A stretch of DNA of 64,000 nucleotides from Thinopyrum elongatum (Eukaryota; Streptophyta; Magnoliopsida; Poales; Poaceae): NCBI GenBank assembly GCA_011799875.1, contig CM022302.1:182520942-182584941 (forward strand), written 5' to 3'. Positions 1 through 10,556 of the stretch are shown here, piece after piece; position 1 is the first letter of the stretch; each line of letters begins with the position of its first letter. Both the position numbers and the translations under genes were made by a program. Below the pieces are notes generated by a model that did not search any database, was not told the origin of the DNA, and saw only the letters and a program-made list of their open reading frames with translations.

Positions 1-770
1 CGTACCAGCAACAGCAGTAGGGGAGCGTGGCCGAGGCGGCTAGGAGCTCGCGACGAGCGCGGCCAGGTGATTCAGGGGTGGATTGAGATGTTTGACGAGC
101 CAAGCGACGCCCTAGAGGCCCTACGAACTCAACGGTGGCACGGGCGCATCTCGGGGATGGCTAAAATGATGACATTGAACACGGCGGAGCAGTAGGGCTA
201 CAACCGAAACACGGTGACTATTGCGGTGCGATACAGCTCGAATCCGAGGCAATTGTAGAGGGGTTCGGTGAGGTTTCTCACTGCGAACGCGTTGCGGGGG
301 TCGGGGTAGCCGGAGAGGAACGAGGTCGAGCGAATCGACAGGAACTTGTGGCGGCGCCCGAGGTTGAAGAAGTGACGATGGCAATGGCTTGGTGACGCTC
401 CTTCTCGTGTGCATTGGCGTGGATGTCGAGGGTGCCGATGCGCATCTTCTGGATGACGAACAGTGGTTCGGGGAAGCTCTGGTGCGCGAATATGGCGATG
501 GCGCGTCAGCGGCTACGCTCGGGATTAAGAGGGAGACACGAGGGGGAAGAATGAGGGGATTAGGGTTCGTTGTGGGGGGGAGGGGGAAGAGAGAGCCAAG
601 GCAACCTTATCAACTTCGGAGGCGTCGCGGATGGACGATGTGTGGCTAGGCACGGCCATGGCCAGGGGGGGGGATGCCTGCCACGACCCCTGCCTCCTGT
701 ACAGAGGAGGGAGATGAGTGGGGAAGGTGGGCTGGGCCTTCCCTTTTGCTAGATGGGCCATTGTGCCACT
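1..770. other. GC-rich stretch, no gene recognised
   Basis: GC-rich sequence with overlapping short open frames on both strands, the longest 97 codons, all rich in Arg, Pro and Ser as expected of GC-biased non-coding DNA. I recognise no domain, splice structure or repeat terminus. It may be the interior of the LTR-like unit that ends at 1239, or a separate fragment cut by the window edge. Confidence 0.3.
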
Positions 771-1239
771 AGATTAGGTCCTCTTCTTCCTCTTTCTCTT
801 TTCTCTTTTCTTTACATTTCTACCACTGTTTTCTATTTAGTTGCTATAGCAAATGAATTTAGTTAAGCTTGAAATTTGGCACAAAATTCAAGCACAATAT
901 TTTGGAGTGGCACATAAAGTTTTGAGTCATTTGGAAACTCATAAATATTTGTTTATTTTGAAAAGGTTACGTTTGTTGCAGTTGGACCACTTTATATTTT
1001 ACTAGAGATTAATCGAAGAACCAAATGATGTTGGATTCAACATGACAGATGATCAGGGGAAAATATACTAAAATTCGAACATTTTAGTTCCTTGCTTTGA
1101 ACAACTTTTAAATTAACTTTGAAATTTGAATTGGAATTTGGAAGGGGTTTTGATATTAAAGATGATCAAGCACTGTTGAACATGATGACTTGGCATTATC
1201 AGAGGGTGGTCACTGTAGTGTGATGCTGGGGATGTTACA
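771..1239 (-). repeat. LTR-like end fragment abutting gypsy element A
   Basis: An AT-rich stretch ends on the plus strand in GGGATGTTACA at 1229-1239; on the minus strand this reads TGTAACATCCC, a plausible LTR start with the canonical TG. Exactly there the RNase H frame of element A stops. I infer a second LTR element inserted into A, or a deletion joining the two. The other end of this unit was not found in the window. Confidence 0.4.
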
Positions 1240-1837
1240 TCTGCAGTGCGTACTTGAGCTTGTCGTCTTTGGGAGAGGTGAGGACGATGCCGGCTCCGAG
1301 ACCGGCGTGTATCTTCAAGCCATCAAAGTGCATCCGCCCATGAGTGGAATCCGGTGCTGGCGGCAGGTACTGGGTCTCGGCCCAGTCGACGAGGAAGTCG
1401 GCCAGCGCTTGGGACTTGATGGCGATGCGGGGCTGGTAGAGGATGGTGTGGGGAGCTAGCTCAATGGCCCACTTGGCCACCCGGCCTGAGGCATCTCTGT
1501 TACCCATGATCTCGGCAAGGGGGGCGGTGCAGACAACCGTGACGGTGTGCTCCTGGAAATACTGCTTCAGCTTCTTGGCGGCAAAATACACACCGTAGCA
1601 CATCTTCTGGTAGTGGGGGTAATAGACCGGCCTCTGGACCGGCTGGGCTTTGCCGTCTTCTGGGCGCTCGACCACAATCACGGTGCTGACAACCCCACTG
1701 GTAGCGGCGATGTAGAGAAACATGGGCTCTTTGGCAGCCGGAGCGGCCAGAACAGGCGGCGTGGACAGCATCCGCTTGAGCTGGAGGAAGGCCTCATCCG
1801 CCTGGTCAGTCCACTCGAAGCAGGTGGTCTTCTTCAT
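1240..1837 (-). pseudogene. pol: Gypsy A RNase H region (partial)
   Basis: Continues the RT frame after the stop at 1916-1918. The N-terminal half has the RT-to-RNase H connection (FEWTDQADEAFLQLK), a tether-type RNase H resembling those of plant gypsy pol proteins, then the start of a further RNase H unit (HFDG near 1310, followed by GAGIVL). The frame ends after KLKYALQ, where the sequence switches at 1239/1240 to an LTR-like terminus. The catalytic domain is therefore incomplete and no integrase follows. A functional protein is not possible from this copy. Confidence 0.8.
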
Positions 1838-1915
1838 CAGCTGGTACAGTGGAAGGGCCTTCTCGCCCAGCCGACTGATGAACCGGCTGAGAGATGCTAA
1901 GCACCCGGTGAACTT

Positions 1916-2674
1916 CTAGACGTCCCGCAGCCAGGCCGACTTCTTCATCCGATCGATGGCCTTGATCTTCACGGGGTTGCACTCGATCCCCCGCTCAGAA
2001 ACAAGGAAACCAAGGAGCTGGCCGGCTGGTACTCCGAAGACACATTTCTCCGAGTTGAGCTTGATCTGAAAGCGGCGCAGATTGGCGAAGGTATCCTTGA
2101 GATCCTCCAAAAGGGTGCCACGCTTCTCCGTCTTCACCACAATATCGTCCACATAGACATGGGCATTTCTGCCGAGTTGCTTCAGGAGGCACTTCTGCAT
2201 ACAGCGCTGAAAGGTGGCACTGGCGTTCCTCAAGCCGAACGTCATGGTGATGTAGCAGAAGGCGCCGAATAGTGTGATGAAGGAGGTCTTCAGGCGGTCG
2301 GCCGGGTCCAGCTTGATCTGGTGGTAGCCAGAGTAGGTGTCCAGGAAGGACAGCAGCTCGCAGCCGGCCGTGGAGTCGATCACTTGATCTATCCGGGGCA
2401 AGGCAAATGGATCCTTGGGGCAGGCTTTGTTGAGGCTAGTGTAGTCGATACACATGCACCACTTGTTGTTTTTCTTCAAAATGAGGACTGGGTTGGCAAG
2501 CCAGTCCGGGTAGAATACTTCCATGATGAAGCCGGCTGCCAGAAGCCGGGCGATTTCTTCACCAACGATCCTTCTCTTCTCTTCTGATAGGCGGTGGAGG
2601 GGTTGCTTGACTGGCCTTGCGTCCGATCTCACATGCAGTTTGTGCTCAGCGTACTCCCTCGGAACACCCGGCAT
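1916..2674 (-). pseudogene. pol: Gypsy A reverse transcriptase
   Basis: Reverse transcriptase domain that would copy element RNA to cDNA in cytoplasmic particles. The expected order of blocks is present: ANPVLILKKNNKW, then CIDYTSLNKACPKD, then FLDTYSGYHQI, then FGLRNASATFQR, and the catalytic YVDD box near 2145-2160. It is in phase with the gag-protease frame upstream, but stops at 2738-2740 and 2876-2878 separate the two, and a stop at 1916-1918 separates it from RNase H. All catalytic blocks are visible, so decay is by scattered nonsense changes. The sequence style is that of grass Tat-like gypsy elements; this assignment is from memory of motifs only. Confidence 0.88.
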
Positions 2675-2875
2675 GTCCTTTGGAGACCATGCAAAGATGT
2701 CCCGATTCTCACGGAGGAAGTCGACGAGCTCGCTTTCCTATTTGCTATCAAGGGCGGACCCTATGACAGCGAACTTCTCCGGGTGCGCCGGGTCCAAGAT
2801 GATCTTCTTGGTTTCCTTGGCCGGCTGGAACGAGGCCTGGGTCTCCGCGTCCTTGGGGTTGGATGGCATGTCCGG

Positions 2876-4762
2876 CTACTCGCCGGCCATGGCCACCACC
2901 CGGTCAAGGAGGTGCTTCTCTTCAGCGAGGACGAGGGACTCGGCCAGCTGGCTGCTGGCAGCGGCACAATTGAGGGACTTCTGGTAGTCGCCGGCAATGG
3001 TGATGATGCCCTTGGGACCCGGCATATTCATCTTTAGGTAGGCGTAGTGCGGCACGGCCATGAATTTGGCCAATGCAGGCCGGCCCAAGAGCGCGTGGTA
3101 GGGGTTGTCCAAATCGACCACCTCGAACCAGATTGGCTCGCGGCGGAAGTGGGTCTTGTCACCGAACAAGACGTCAATCTTGATCTTGCCGATTGGAGAG
3201 CAGGAAAGCCCAGGGACTATGCCATGGAAGACGGTTCGGCTGGGCAGAAGTTGATTTTCCTTGCTGCCCAGCTTCTCCATGGTGTCGCGGTACAGGATGT
3301 TGATGCTGCTGCCGCCGTCTATTAGGGTCCGGGAAAAGCGGCAGGCCCGCCTCTCCGTTGAGAAGGTGGAGTCCAGCACCATTGCATAAGCACCCGGCAT
3401 GGGCATCACGGCCGGGTGGTCATCACGGCTCCAGGAGATGGGTCTCTCGGACCTATGCATAAATTGGGGGACCTCTGAAGCGATAGCGTTGACCTCGCGG
3501 TGCTGCTGCCGCCGACTGTGCTTGTCATCGGCTTGGCTGGTGAAGACAACGTAGGTAGCGTTGGCGTCGGGGAACTCGTCTTGGAGCATGCCGACTGGGC
3601 GTGCGGGCGGCTGCTGAGGAGGCGGAGCCGCCGCGCCGGCAGGAGGAGGCGGCAGGCCCTCACCCTTGGCAATTCTGGCGAGCCAGTTGCACTGCTGGGT
3701 GGTGTGGTTAGACGGCTTCGCGCCACTGTGGAACTTGCATGGGGCCTCGAGGGTCTGCTCAAAGGAGAAGGCCGGTAGCCAGGCTCCTTTGCCGCCCCGC
3801 TGACGCTTGGGGCCGGGCTGACATGCCGGCTGCTGGTCCTCGACGGTCGCCACTTGCCGGTTGCTAGAAGCCGGCTGCTGGGCCTTGCGCTTGTTGTCAT
3901 TCGGCTGCTGGCACTGGTTGGAGCCGCCAGCCGGCGCTTGGGGAGCCGGAGGGAGCATCTTTCCGGACACGTCAACCCGGATTTCCGACTTCATGGAGGA
4001 GTCGGCGGTGGCGTACTTGTCCGCCATGACCAGGAGCTCGTCCAATGTAGCCGGCTCATCGCACAGGAGCTTGTGCTTGAGCAGGGTGCCCTCTCTGCAC
4101 CCGGAGGTGAAGTACTCGATGGCCTGCACCTCGTGCACCCCTTCGCAGGAGTTGCGCAGCTCGGCCCAGCGCGTCAGGTAGTCGCGGGTGGACTCGGCCA
4201 GACCCTGAACGCACATGGAGAGCTGGCGCGGCTTGGAGGACCGCTTGTAGGTGCTGGTGAAGTTGCGGATGAAGACATCGGTGAAGTCCAACCAGCTGTT
4301 GACGCTGTAGGGCTTGAGGCTGTTCATCCATGTCCGGGCCGTGCCCTGGAGCATGAGCGGAACGTACTTCACGGCAACGCGCTTGTTGCCATTTGCTATG
4401 CTAACAGCCATGGCGTAGTCGGTTAGCCAGTCCTCCGGCTTCACAGAGCCAGTGTACTTGGGTGTATCTCGAGGGAGCGAGAACCCTTTGGGGAAGGGCT
4501 CGTCGTGGATGCGAGGGCCGAAGCAGGCCGGGTCGACTGTATCCTCCTCCTCGACCGCCAGGGATCGAGCCAGCCGCTCGATCCGGTGGCGTGCATCATT
4601 CTCGCCGACTCCTTCGTGGGGACCTAGCCGGCCCCCCAGAGTCAGGTGATCAACCGGCGTCGGAGAGGCCCGCCTCTCCCTGCGGGGAGGAGGCGGACGT
4701 TCGTCCTGCTGGCGCCGGCCATCCTCTCTTGGGGGATCTTGCCGGCTGTGGGCAACCGTCAA
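2876..4762 (-). pseudogene. gag: Gypsy A gag and aspartic protease
   Basis: About 628 codons open. The N-terminal part is charged and proline-rich. A retrotransposon gag domain follows, with blocks such as PKYTGSVKPEDWL, AVKYVPLMLQGTARTW and LTRWAELRNSCEG. A low-complexity Gln/Pro/Ala linker leads to an aspartic protease with LIDGGSSINIL near 3315-3345, where DGGS occupies the place of the D-T/S-G motif, as in many grass gypsy elements. No CCHC zinc knuckle of standard spacing is evident. The start shown is only where the frame reopens after an upstream stop; the gag frame actually continues upstream to 5308. Confidence 0.85.
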
Positions 4763-4942
4763 GTGAGTGCGCCGGCTGCGGCTGGCAGCCGGCTCCGGGT
4801 TCAGCTGATCGCGGCCACCGCCGCTCGGGGATCGGGAGGTCGCTTCGTGCTCTCGGCGGGGTGGCTGGTTGTCGGCCTACTTGCCGGCTTCCATCACGCG
4901 GTTGCACGTGTCTTGCTGCGTGTTCGTAGCGTTGATGAGCTC

Positions 4943-5308
4943 CTAGAGGCGCTCCATCTGGCTGCGCCACTCATCGCCCTCCAAGTGCTCCAGCTCTTCT
5001 GCCGCCGCCTGGGCGGCGCGTAGGTTCTGCACAAGGGTGTCATAGATCGGGCGTCCGACACCCAGCATGCTGGCGATAGCAGCGCCGCGTTGCCGGACGG
5101 CGCTGGCCCGGCTGGGCTCAGCCGCAGCCGGTGTGCCACCAGCTATGTAGTCGATCTCGCGCTGGCTGGCTTCAGTGCGGCGCTTCATGGCCGCCATCTC
5201 CACCATCTTGTTGGCGCTGTCGAGGAGCCTGACACGGAACTCCTCCAGAGTTGCTCCATCGGCGTTGGCAGCAACGAGAGTGGCCAGGCCCTGGATTGCT
5301 GCTCGCAA
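4943..5308 (-). pseudogene. gag: Gypsy A gag N-terminal leader segment
   Basis: A 121-codon frame in phase with the main gag frame and separated from it by stops at 4943-4945 and 4877-4879. The product would be alanine- and glutamate-rich and probably helical (FRVRLLDSANKMVEMAAM; RAAQAAAEELEHLE). It lies about 400 bp downstream of the primer-binding site, where gag of this type normally begins. I read it as the original gag N-terminus, now cut off by nonsense codons. It has no function that can be inferred beyond gag assembly. Confidence 0.65.
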
Positions 5309-5714
5309 CGGGTCCGGGCAGCCCCAGCGGAGTCCCCGTTGTGGCCAGTGACCATCACCTCCGCGACGATGCCGACGTCGGTGTCGCTGGCGACAGGAGG
5401 GAGCGGATCATCAATGACCACCACGTCGCCGGGGAAGGCATCGGTGGAGGCCGCATCGGAGAGGGCGAGCTTCTCGAAGAGCTCGGTGAGGGAGTCGGCG
5501 GCTCGCGCGTCGGAGGCGGACTCGTCGAAGAGGCTGAGCTCGCCGTAGAGGTCACTGAGGCGGCTCGCGGGGAAGACAGCCCCCGCATCAGGCGGTGCGC
5601 TGGTGCATGCGCCAACGAGCGCATCGGGCTGGCTGATCAGGCCAGACACGACGTGCTCGCCGGAGAGGAAGAGGGTTCCCGTCCAGAACGTGTCTCTGAC
5701 TGACGCTGCACAAC

Positions 5715-5732
5715 GCCCCACGATGGGCGCCA
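5715..5732 (-). other. Primer-binding site of gypsy A
   Basis: On the minus strand, TGGCGCCCATCGTGGGGC starts two bases after the LTR end. Its position and TGGCGCC core fit a tRNA primer site of plant gypsy elements. The exact tRNA is not assigned. Confidence 0.75.
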
Positions 5733-6064
5733 GCTGTCGGGGTATTCTTGTGACAGATGCCAGGGGGTGGCTTATCATGGTTGGGGACAGGAGGACGTCG
5801 TCGGGCCTTGGAAGCGGGAGTGAGCACGAGCTCGATCGCACACGAGACGTACCCAGGTTCGGGGCTCTCCAAGGAGATAACACCCCTAGTCCTGCTCTGC
5901 GGGGTCTTCGCATGATGACTATGATCAAATGGTAGTTACAAGGTTGCTCCTTGAGCTGGGTTGCTGGAGGAGGAAGAAGGGCAGAGCTGCTACCTTGCTC
6001 CACCTAGCTATGCTGGTGTGTGTGGGAATGGGGCTGAACCCTTTGCATGGGTGAGCCTGGGGGG

Positions 6065-6073
6065 TTTATATAG
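6065..6073 (-). promoter_or_regulatory. TATA-like box in LTR of gypsy A
   Basis: CTATATAAA on the minus strand, about 330 bp before the LTR end, in GC-rich surroundings. The position suits the U3/R boundary of the LTR promoter. Confidence 0.55.
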
Positions 6074-6189
6074 GCCTACCCCCTAGGGGTACGATGGTAA
6101 TACGGCCGGGTGTAGGACCCGGACGTCAGTGTCTATGGTCACCGGGTTCTCCGTCGGCTGCTCGGGCCCGCCGCCTGGTGGGCCCCGCT

Positions 6190-6740
6190 GGCTGTCGAGA
6201 ATCCGGACGATAGGTAGGGCCCACCGCCTGCGGGCCATGCTGGTTGCTCTTCGCTGCAGTCTCATACTCGATTATGAAAGCCTCGTCAGGGGCCGCATGG
6301 CTACAGTCCCGCACCGTGTGGGTAAACGGCCGCCTGGTCTGCGCACACTGTAGCCATACTCGGTCTAGTCGTGATGGGAGAGGGAAGGGCTGCCTGCTGG
6401 AGGCCGGCCCGCCCCTCAACACCGTCTTCTAGGGGATCGCCATCTTCGGGTGGCTCATGGACAGGCAGGGCCCGCCGCCTGCAAGCCGTGCTGATCGCTT
6501 TTTGCAGTAGCGTGACCCTGGCTGACGAGGGCCCTGTTGTGAGTCGCATGGCTACAGTCCTGTGCCTGGCAGGGGGTGTCCGCTCGGTCAGCCCGCACTG
6601 TAGCCATGCTCCTCCGGGATTTGGGGGGAGCAGGTGGCCCTGTAGCCACGCCCTGTCTTGTCCTAGTGGTTGAGTGCAGACTCCGAGGGGAGGACGGGCC
6701 ATCTGCTAGGGGCCGGCCTCCCCTGTAGCCGCCTTCTGAT
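6190..6740. repeat. Internal tandem duplication with inverted repeats in LTR A
   Basis: Two diverged copies of about 250 bp, near 6190-6445 and 6450-6740. Each holds ATGGCTACAGT followed about 40 bp later by its complement ACTGTAGCCAT: 6297-6307 with 6348-6358, and 6548-6558 with 6598-6608. Each copy could form a hairpin with an 11-bp stem. Confidence 0.65.
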
Positions 6741-6891
6741 AGAGCACCGTCTTCTAGGAGCCGGCCGCTCGGGCCCAGCCAGCCCAAGGAGCCGGCCGCG
6801 CGTCTGGAAGGTGCGAGGGGCTTTGCTAGCCCCGATGTCTCGAAACGCTAAGGGGTGTGGATGAGGCTACCCGTGGTCAATCCCTCCGACA

Positions 6892-8216
6892 GTTCTCGAA
6901 GCTTTGATCCGCTATGATTCTTAGCCCAAAACCTATGCAAGACTGAGAGAAATCTCTTTGTGTGTCGAATGATTACCTGCCAGCAGTAGATGTTGTTCTT
7001 CGTGCTGCAGGAGATATCTTTCAAACTGAGGAGTTAACATTACTTGCTCCGCAAGGAATGTTACCGTTGTGCTCAATTTCCGACCGTTGGACTCGTGTCG
7101 TTCGGCCATTGGCTGCTCCACTTGTCCAATTTGGTCTTTTTCCCTTCAGGGAAGGCTGCGGCTATATATAGCCACCCCGCTCCAACGTTGCCTGTTGGCT
7201 GCTCCGCTTAAGATTTCTGAGAAGATTGATTGAGCATCCCCTCTCCGAGTGATTTGAGTTTAAGATCCACCGAGAGAAAAATCAAGAGCTGAAACTTAGA
7301 CTGTGGTTGAGCATCACAGTAGTTCTGAGTTAAGAGTTCTTGTACCTATTACTCTGGAGAGCTGCGCACTCTCTAGATGGATAGGTGTCGGCTCGAGTGT
7401 TGAAGAGTCATTGTCTTCACCGAGCAAGATCTTCAGCAACCAAGAGTCATGGTGGTTTGCGAAGAGGTTTGTCGAAGGTTTGGAGATTGCCAACAAGTAT
7501 CTACCACGAGTGAAATCAACTGGAGTCTGATCAGCTCTGAGTTGAAGGAGAATAGGGCGAAGAGAGTTTATCTTCTGTGTTAAATCACAACCCCTCCAAC
7601 CAGACGTAGTCCTTTGGCAGAAGGGTGAACTGGTCTACCAAATCCATCTGTCAGCATCGAGCACCACTGGTTTACTTTACCTTACTGCATTACCTTCAGC
7701 AGTTTACTTTCGTGCTCTATGATGATGGTTTATCTGATCAATCATTGACTGTTGCATATTATTCGTTTCTGTCATCTCTGGCGTTCCCATCTGTTACAGT
7801 TCCTTGCTCACCCTGTTGCGTTCTCATCACTCAGCTTAGTCATCCTAGTCATATAAACTTCTCTTCGCACTTATCTTATTAATACTGGCGTGACTTCCCT
7901 GTGTCGCTTTCTTTCACCTCGTCACCTTTTTCTTGTGCTTTTCTTTCGTAGTTCTCACCTTGTTTTTTTCTCTCATGCTTCTGCATCTGTTTGCATATTA
8001 CATTACCATCATTATTGTCAAACCTGTGACATCCTATGCTCGAACTATTATTGCTTCCTACTTCGATAGATTCATTCCTCAATAACGTACTTGATTAAGT
8101 TCATTTATACCGAACCTTATTTCCGCTGCTGTGTTTGGGATCAGTTCATAACATTCGCAATAATTTTTGAATCTCCCATTCACCCCCCTCTGGTCTATAT
8201 ACTCTCGGTCCTAACA
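6892..8216 (+). repeat. 5' LTR of element B, lacking its first ~403 bp
   Basis: Aligns with 26457-27780 of the 3' LTR; both share the stretch AGCCCAAAACCTATGCAAG near their starts and end in CGGTCCTAACA here, CGGTCCTAATA in the other copy. A TATATATA box lies at 7163-7170. The LTR end is fixed by the primer site that follows. Its first part is missing at the junction with gypsy A. Confidence 0.88.
7163..7170 (+). promoter_or_regulatory. TATA box in 5' LTR of element B
   Basis: TATATATA inside GGCTATATATAGCC, itself a palindrome; conserved in the 3' LTR at 26728-26735. Confidence 0.6.
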
Positions 8217-8218
8217 AT

Positions 8219-8230
8219 TGGTATCAGAGC
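8219..8230 (+). other. Primer-binding site of element B
   Basis: TGGTATCAGAGC two bases after the LTR, the usual site of Ty1/copia elements complementary to initiator tRNA-Met. Confidence 0.88.
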
Positions 8231-8283
8231 AGGTTCTCCCTGTCTCTGTTTATTAAAGGTCTAACAACCTTGGAGTTTTGAGT

Positions 8284-10556
8284 ATGTCGTATGCAGGTAG
8301 ATCCTCACACTCTGAAAGGTTTCCTATCTTCGATGGAAATGACTATGTCTACTGGAAAGAGAGAATGAGAATCAGACTTTAAGCCATCAACATAGAACTT
8401 TGGCAGATTGTGGAAAATGGATACACCATTCAGCACCCTGATGCTCCAAATTCTGATGACGAAGCTATACTTTGGTTGAATGCACAAGCAAAAGATATTA
8501 TTTGTGAAAGTATCTCGAAAGACATTTTCATTCGGTTCCGAAAGCTTGACACTGCAAAGCAACTATGGGATGCCATCAAAAAGGCTCATGAAGAGTTTTG
8601 TTCCATGTTTGCTGGTTTCAGAAGTCTTCGTAAAGAAAGTGCTATGGAACTCACTGACCGGTTGACCAATATTGTTGAAAGACTTCATCAACGAGGAGTA
8701 ACAGATATCACTGATAGAGATGTGGTTAACAAGCTACTGAGTTCTCTTGATTCAACCTTCGATCCAATCGTAGCTGAAATCAAGCAAAGACCAGACTATG
8801 AAGAACTTCACTACGTCGAGGTCATGACGCTGTTGTCTATTCATGAAGAAAAGATGGAACTTAAAATGGATATCAAGAATCTTCTTTGGAAAGTGAAGGG
8901 GAAATTCTTTCACACTATGGCAGTTCACAAGCAGAAGATGTCAAGAATCAACACACTATCACAAGGGAACTAGAAATGCTCACAGAAAGGATAAGTGATC
9001 TCAGAAGACAGAATCTGTGTCTCACAAATGATGACGAATTTGACTTGCCTGAATCTTCAAGAAAGTTACCTCCTAAAGAAATAAAGTGCTTCAAGTGCAA
9101 ACAATTCGGTCACCTCATGGCAGACTGTCCTTGCTGGCATGAAAAACCTAGCAACATATGGATGTATCTTCACTGCAATGGATTCACTCGAATGGATCGT
9201 CACACTAAGCTCTCAAAGAAAAATGAATCCTTCTCATCCTCTTCGACAAGACCAGTCACTGACGTGTAAGCCAGAGCATCCATCGAATCTAATACGAAGA
9301 GAATATCACAGCTGAACAGAGTAAGTGCTGAAATGAATATGGAATCTGAAGATGAGACATCCGAGTCAGAATCAAAAGATGAAGAGCTTCACTGAAGGTT
9401 AGGAAGAAGCAATGCTTTCGTTGCTTATGAATCATCTGAGAAATCACTTGAGTCAGACACTGATGAAAATGCTTCAAGTGATGATGAACCAATCGCATTC
9501 TATCTCATGGCAAAGACCTCTATGGATCAGGTATCAGCAAAACACCAAAAATCTATGACTGAATATTCTCCTGAATACATTGCCTATGCTAAACTGGTTA
9601 AGATTACAAAATCTCAACAAGATGAGCTTGAAAAACTTGAGAAGAATCTTAGGAAAGCCAAAGGATTACTGGTCGAAGAGATGGAGAAGAATCAAAAGTT
9701 GATTGAAGAGCATGATGCTTTTTGTTCAACTATTGATGATCTTTCCAATCGATATGATTCCCTTACAGTCGACTACGAGAGTTTATCAGATGAACTCCTT
9801 AACAAGAATCAAGAACTCGAGTCACTGAAAGAGTCTCATAACATGCTAGCAAAAGAAAAAGCTTCTCTCTTCGCCGAGCAATCTAAACGACTTCCTGATG
9901 ATTTTGTGCCTCCTTGCTCACAATGCCTAGAACGTAGCAATGCTGATTCAAATGCTGAAATATCTAATGTTGTCATCGAGAATATTGCAACAACTATGAA
10001 TGGTATTTCTAACCCCTCTTCCAAGGAATTTGTTGCTATCTCTGATGAAAATTGCAGACTAAAGAACTTGCTTGAGACAGGAATGCTAAAAAGCCTCAAA
10101 GGGCATCAAACTCTCTGTGATGTGCTAAAGAAGTCAATCCTGCACAAAAACCCCCAAAAGGAAGGATTGGGTTTCGAAAGAAAACTCAACATTGATGGAA
10201 CCTACTGGACTCCCGAGCAATACCCTCGAATGAGTTGGGTTCTTGCCAAAAGTAAAACTCTCGAACCTGCAATTCTGTCTGGATATGACACTCCCATTTC
10301 TGTTATTTCTGATGAGTCTAATAACTCAAACTACAAATTCTTCAAACAACAGAATGGCAAGGTTTTTGTTCGGTATGTTGGGATTAACTGCAGGTCTGGT
10401 TCACCCAAGAAGCAAATCTGGGTGAAGAAGTGCATCATTGAAAATTTGTCTGTCACTGCTAACTTGAATATGCCGAGCGATTCTCTTCGAGGAAATGATT
10501 ATCATTCACAGATTGGCGTTGGAACTTCCTTGAATGAATATCAGTCAAACCTTTGA
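8284..10556 (+). pseudogene. gag: Element B gag (UBN2-type, zinc knuckle, coiled-coil extension)
   Basis: Start ATG at 8284, 54 bp after the primer site. The first part, with FPIFDGNDYVYWKERM and IWLNAQAKD-like blocks, is a copia gag of the UBN2/DUF4219 type. A CCHC zinc knuckle (CFKCKQFGHLMADC) is encoded at 9087-9128. A long Glu/Lys/Leu-rich coiled coil follows (about 9580-9880), and the tail has GFERK at 10170-10184 then IWVKK. The frame is broken by a stop at 8380-8382, a frameshift near 8880, and stops at 9267-9269 and shortly after. Gag would form particles and bind RNA. In autonomous copia elements the protease follows directly; here there is none. The tail matches gag of element C in order and motifs. 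Confidence 0.85.

Larger units (their letters stand above)
1240..6891 (-). mobile_element. Ty3/gypsy retrotransposon A, truncated before integrase
   Basis: Reading on the minus strand: LTR (6891 to 5735), primer-binding site, gag, aspartic protease, reverse transcriptase and the start of RNase H. The element breaks off at 1240 within RNase H, so integrase and the 3' LTR are missing. Gag, protease and RT lie in one reading frame of about 4 kb, interrupted by at least five stop codons (4943-4945, 4877-4879, 2876-2878, 2738-2740, 1916-1918). It is inserted in the 5' LTR of element B. The expected 5-bp duplication next to its LTR is GTTCT at 6892-6896, but its partner is not in the window. Confidence 0.85.
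5735..6891 (-). repeat. 5' LTR of gypsy A (1157 bp)
   Basis: Bounded by the perfect 6-bp terminal inverted repeat TGTCGG / CCGACA. In element orientation it ends CCCCGACA, followed by the primer-binding site. It contains a TATA-like box, a roughly 250-bp internal duplication and two 11-bp-arm inverted repeats. The second LTR is absent from the window. Confidence 0.85.

Noticed and set aside
121..761. Overlapping frames at the left edge, both strands
   Set aside because: Arg/Pro/Ser-rich translations with no domain; expected by chance in GC-rich DNA.
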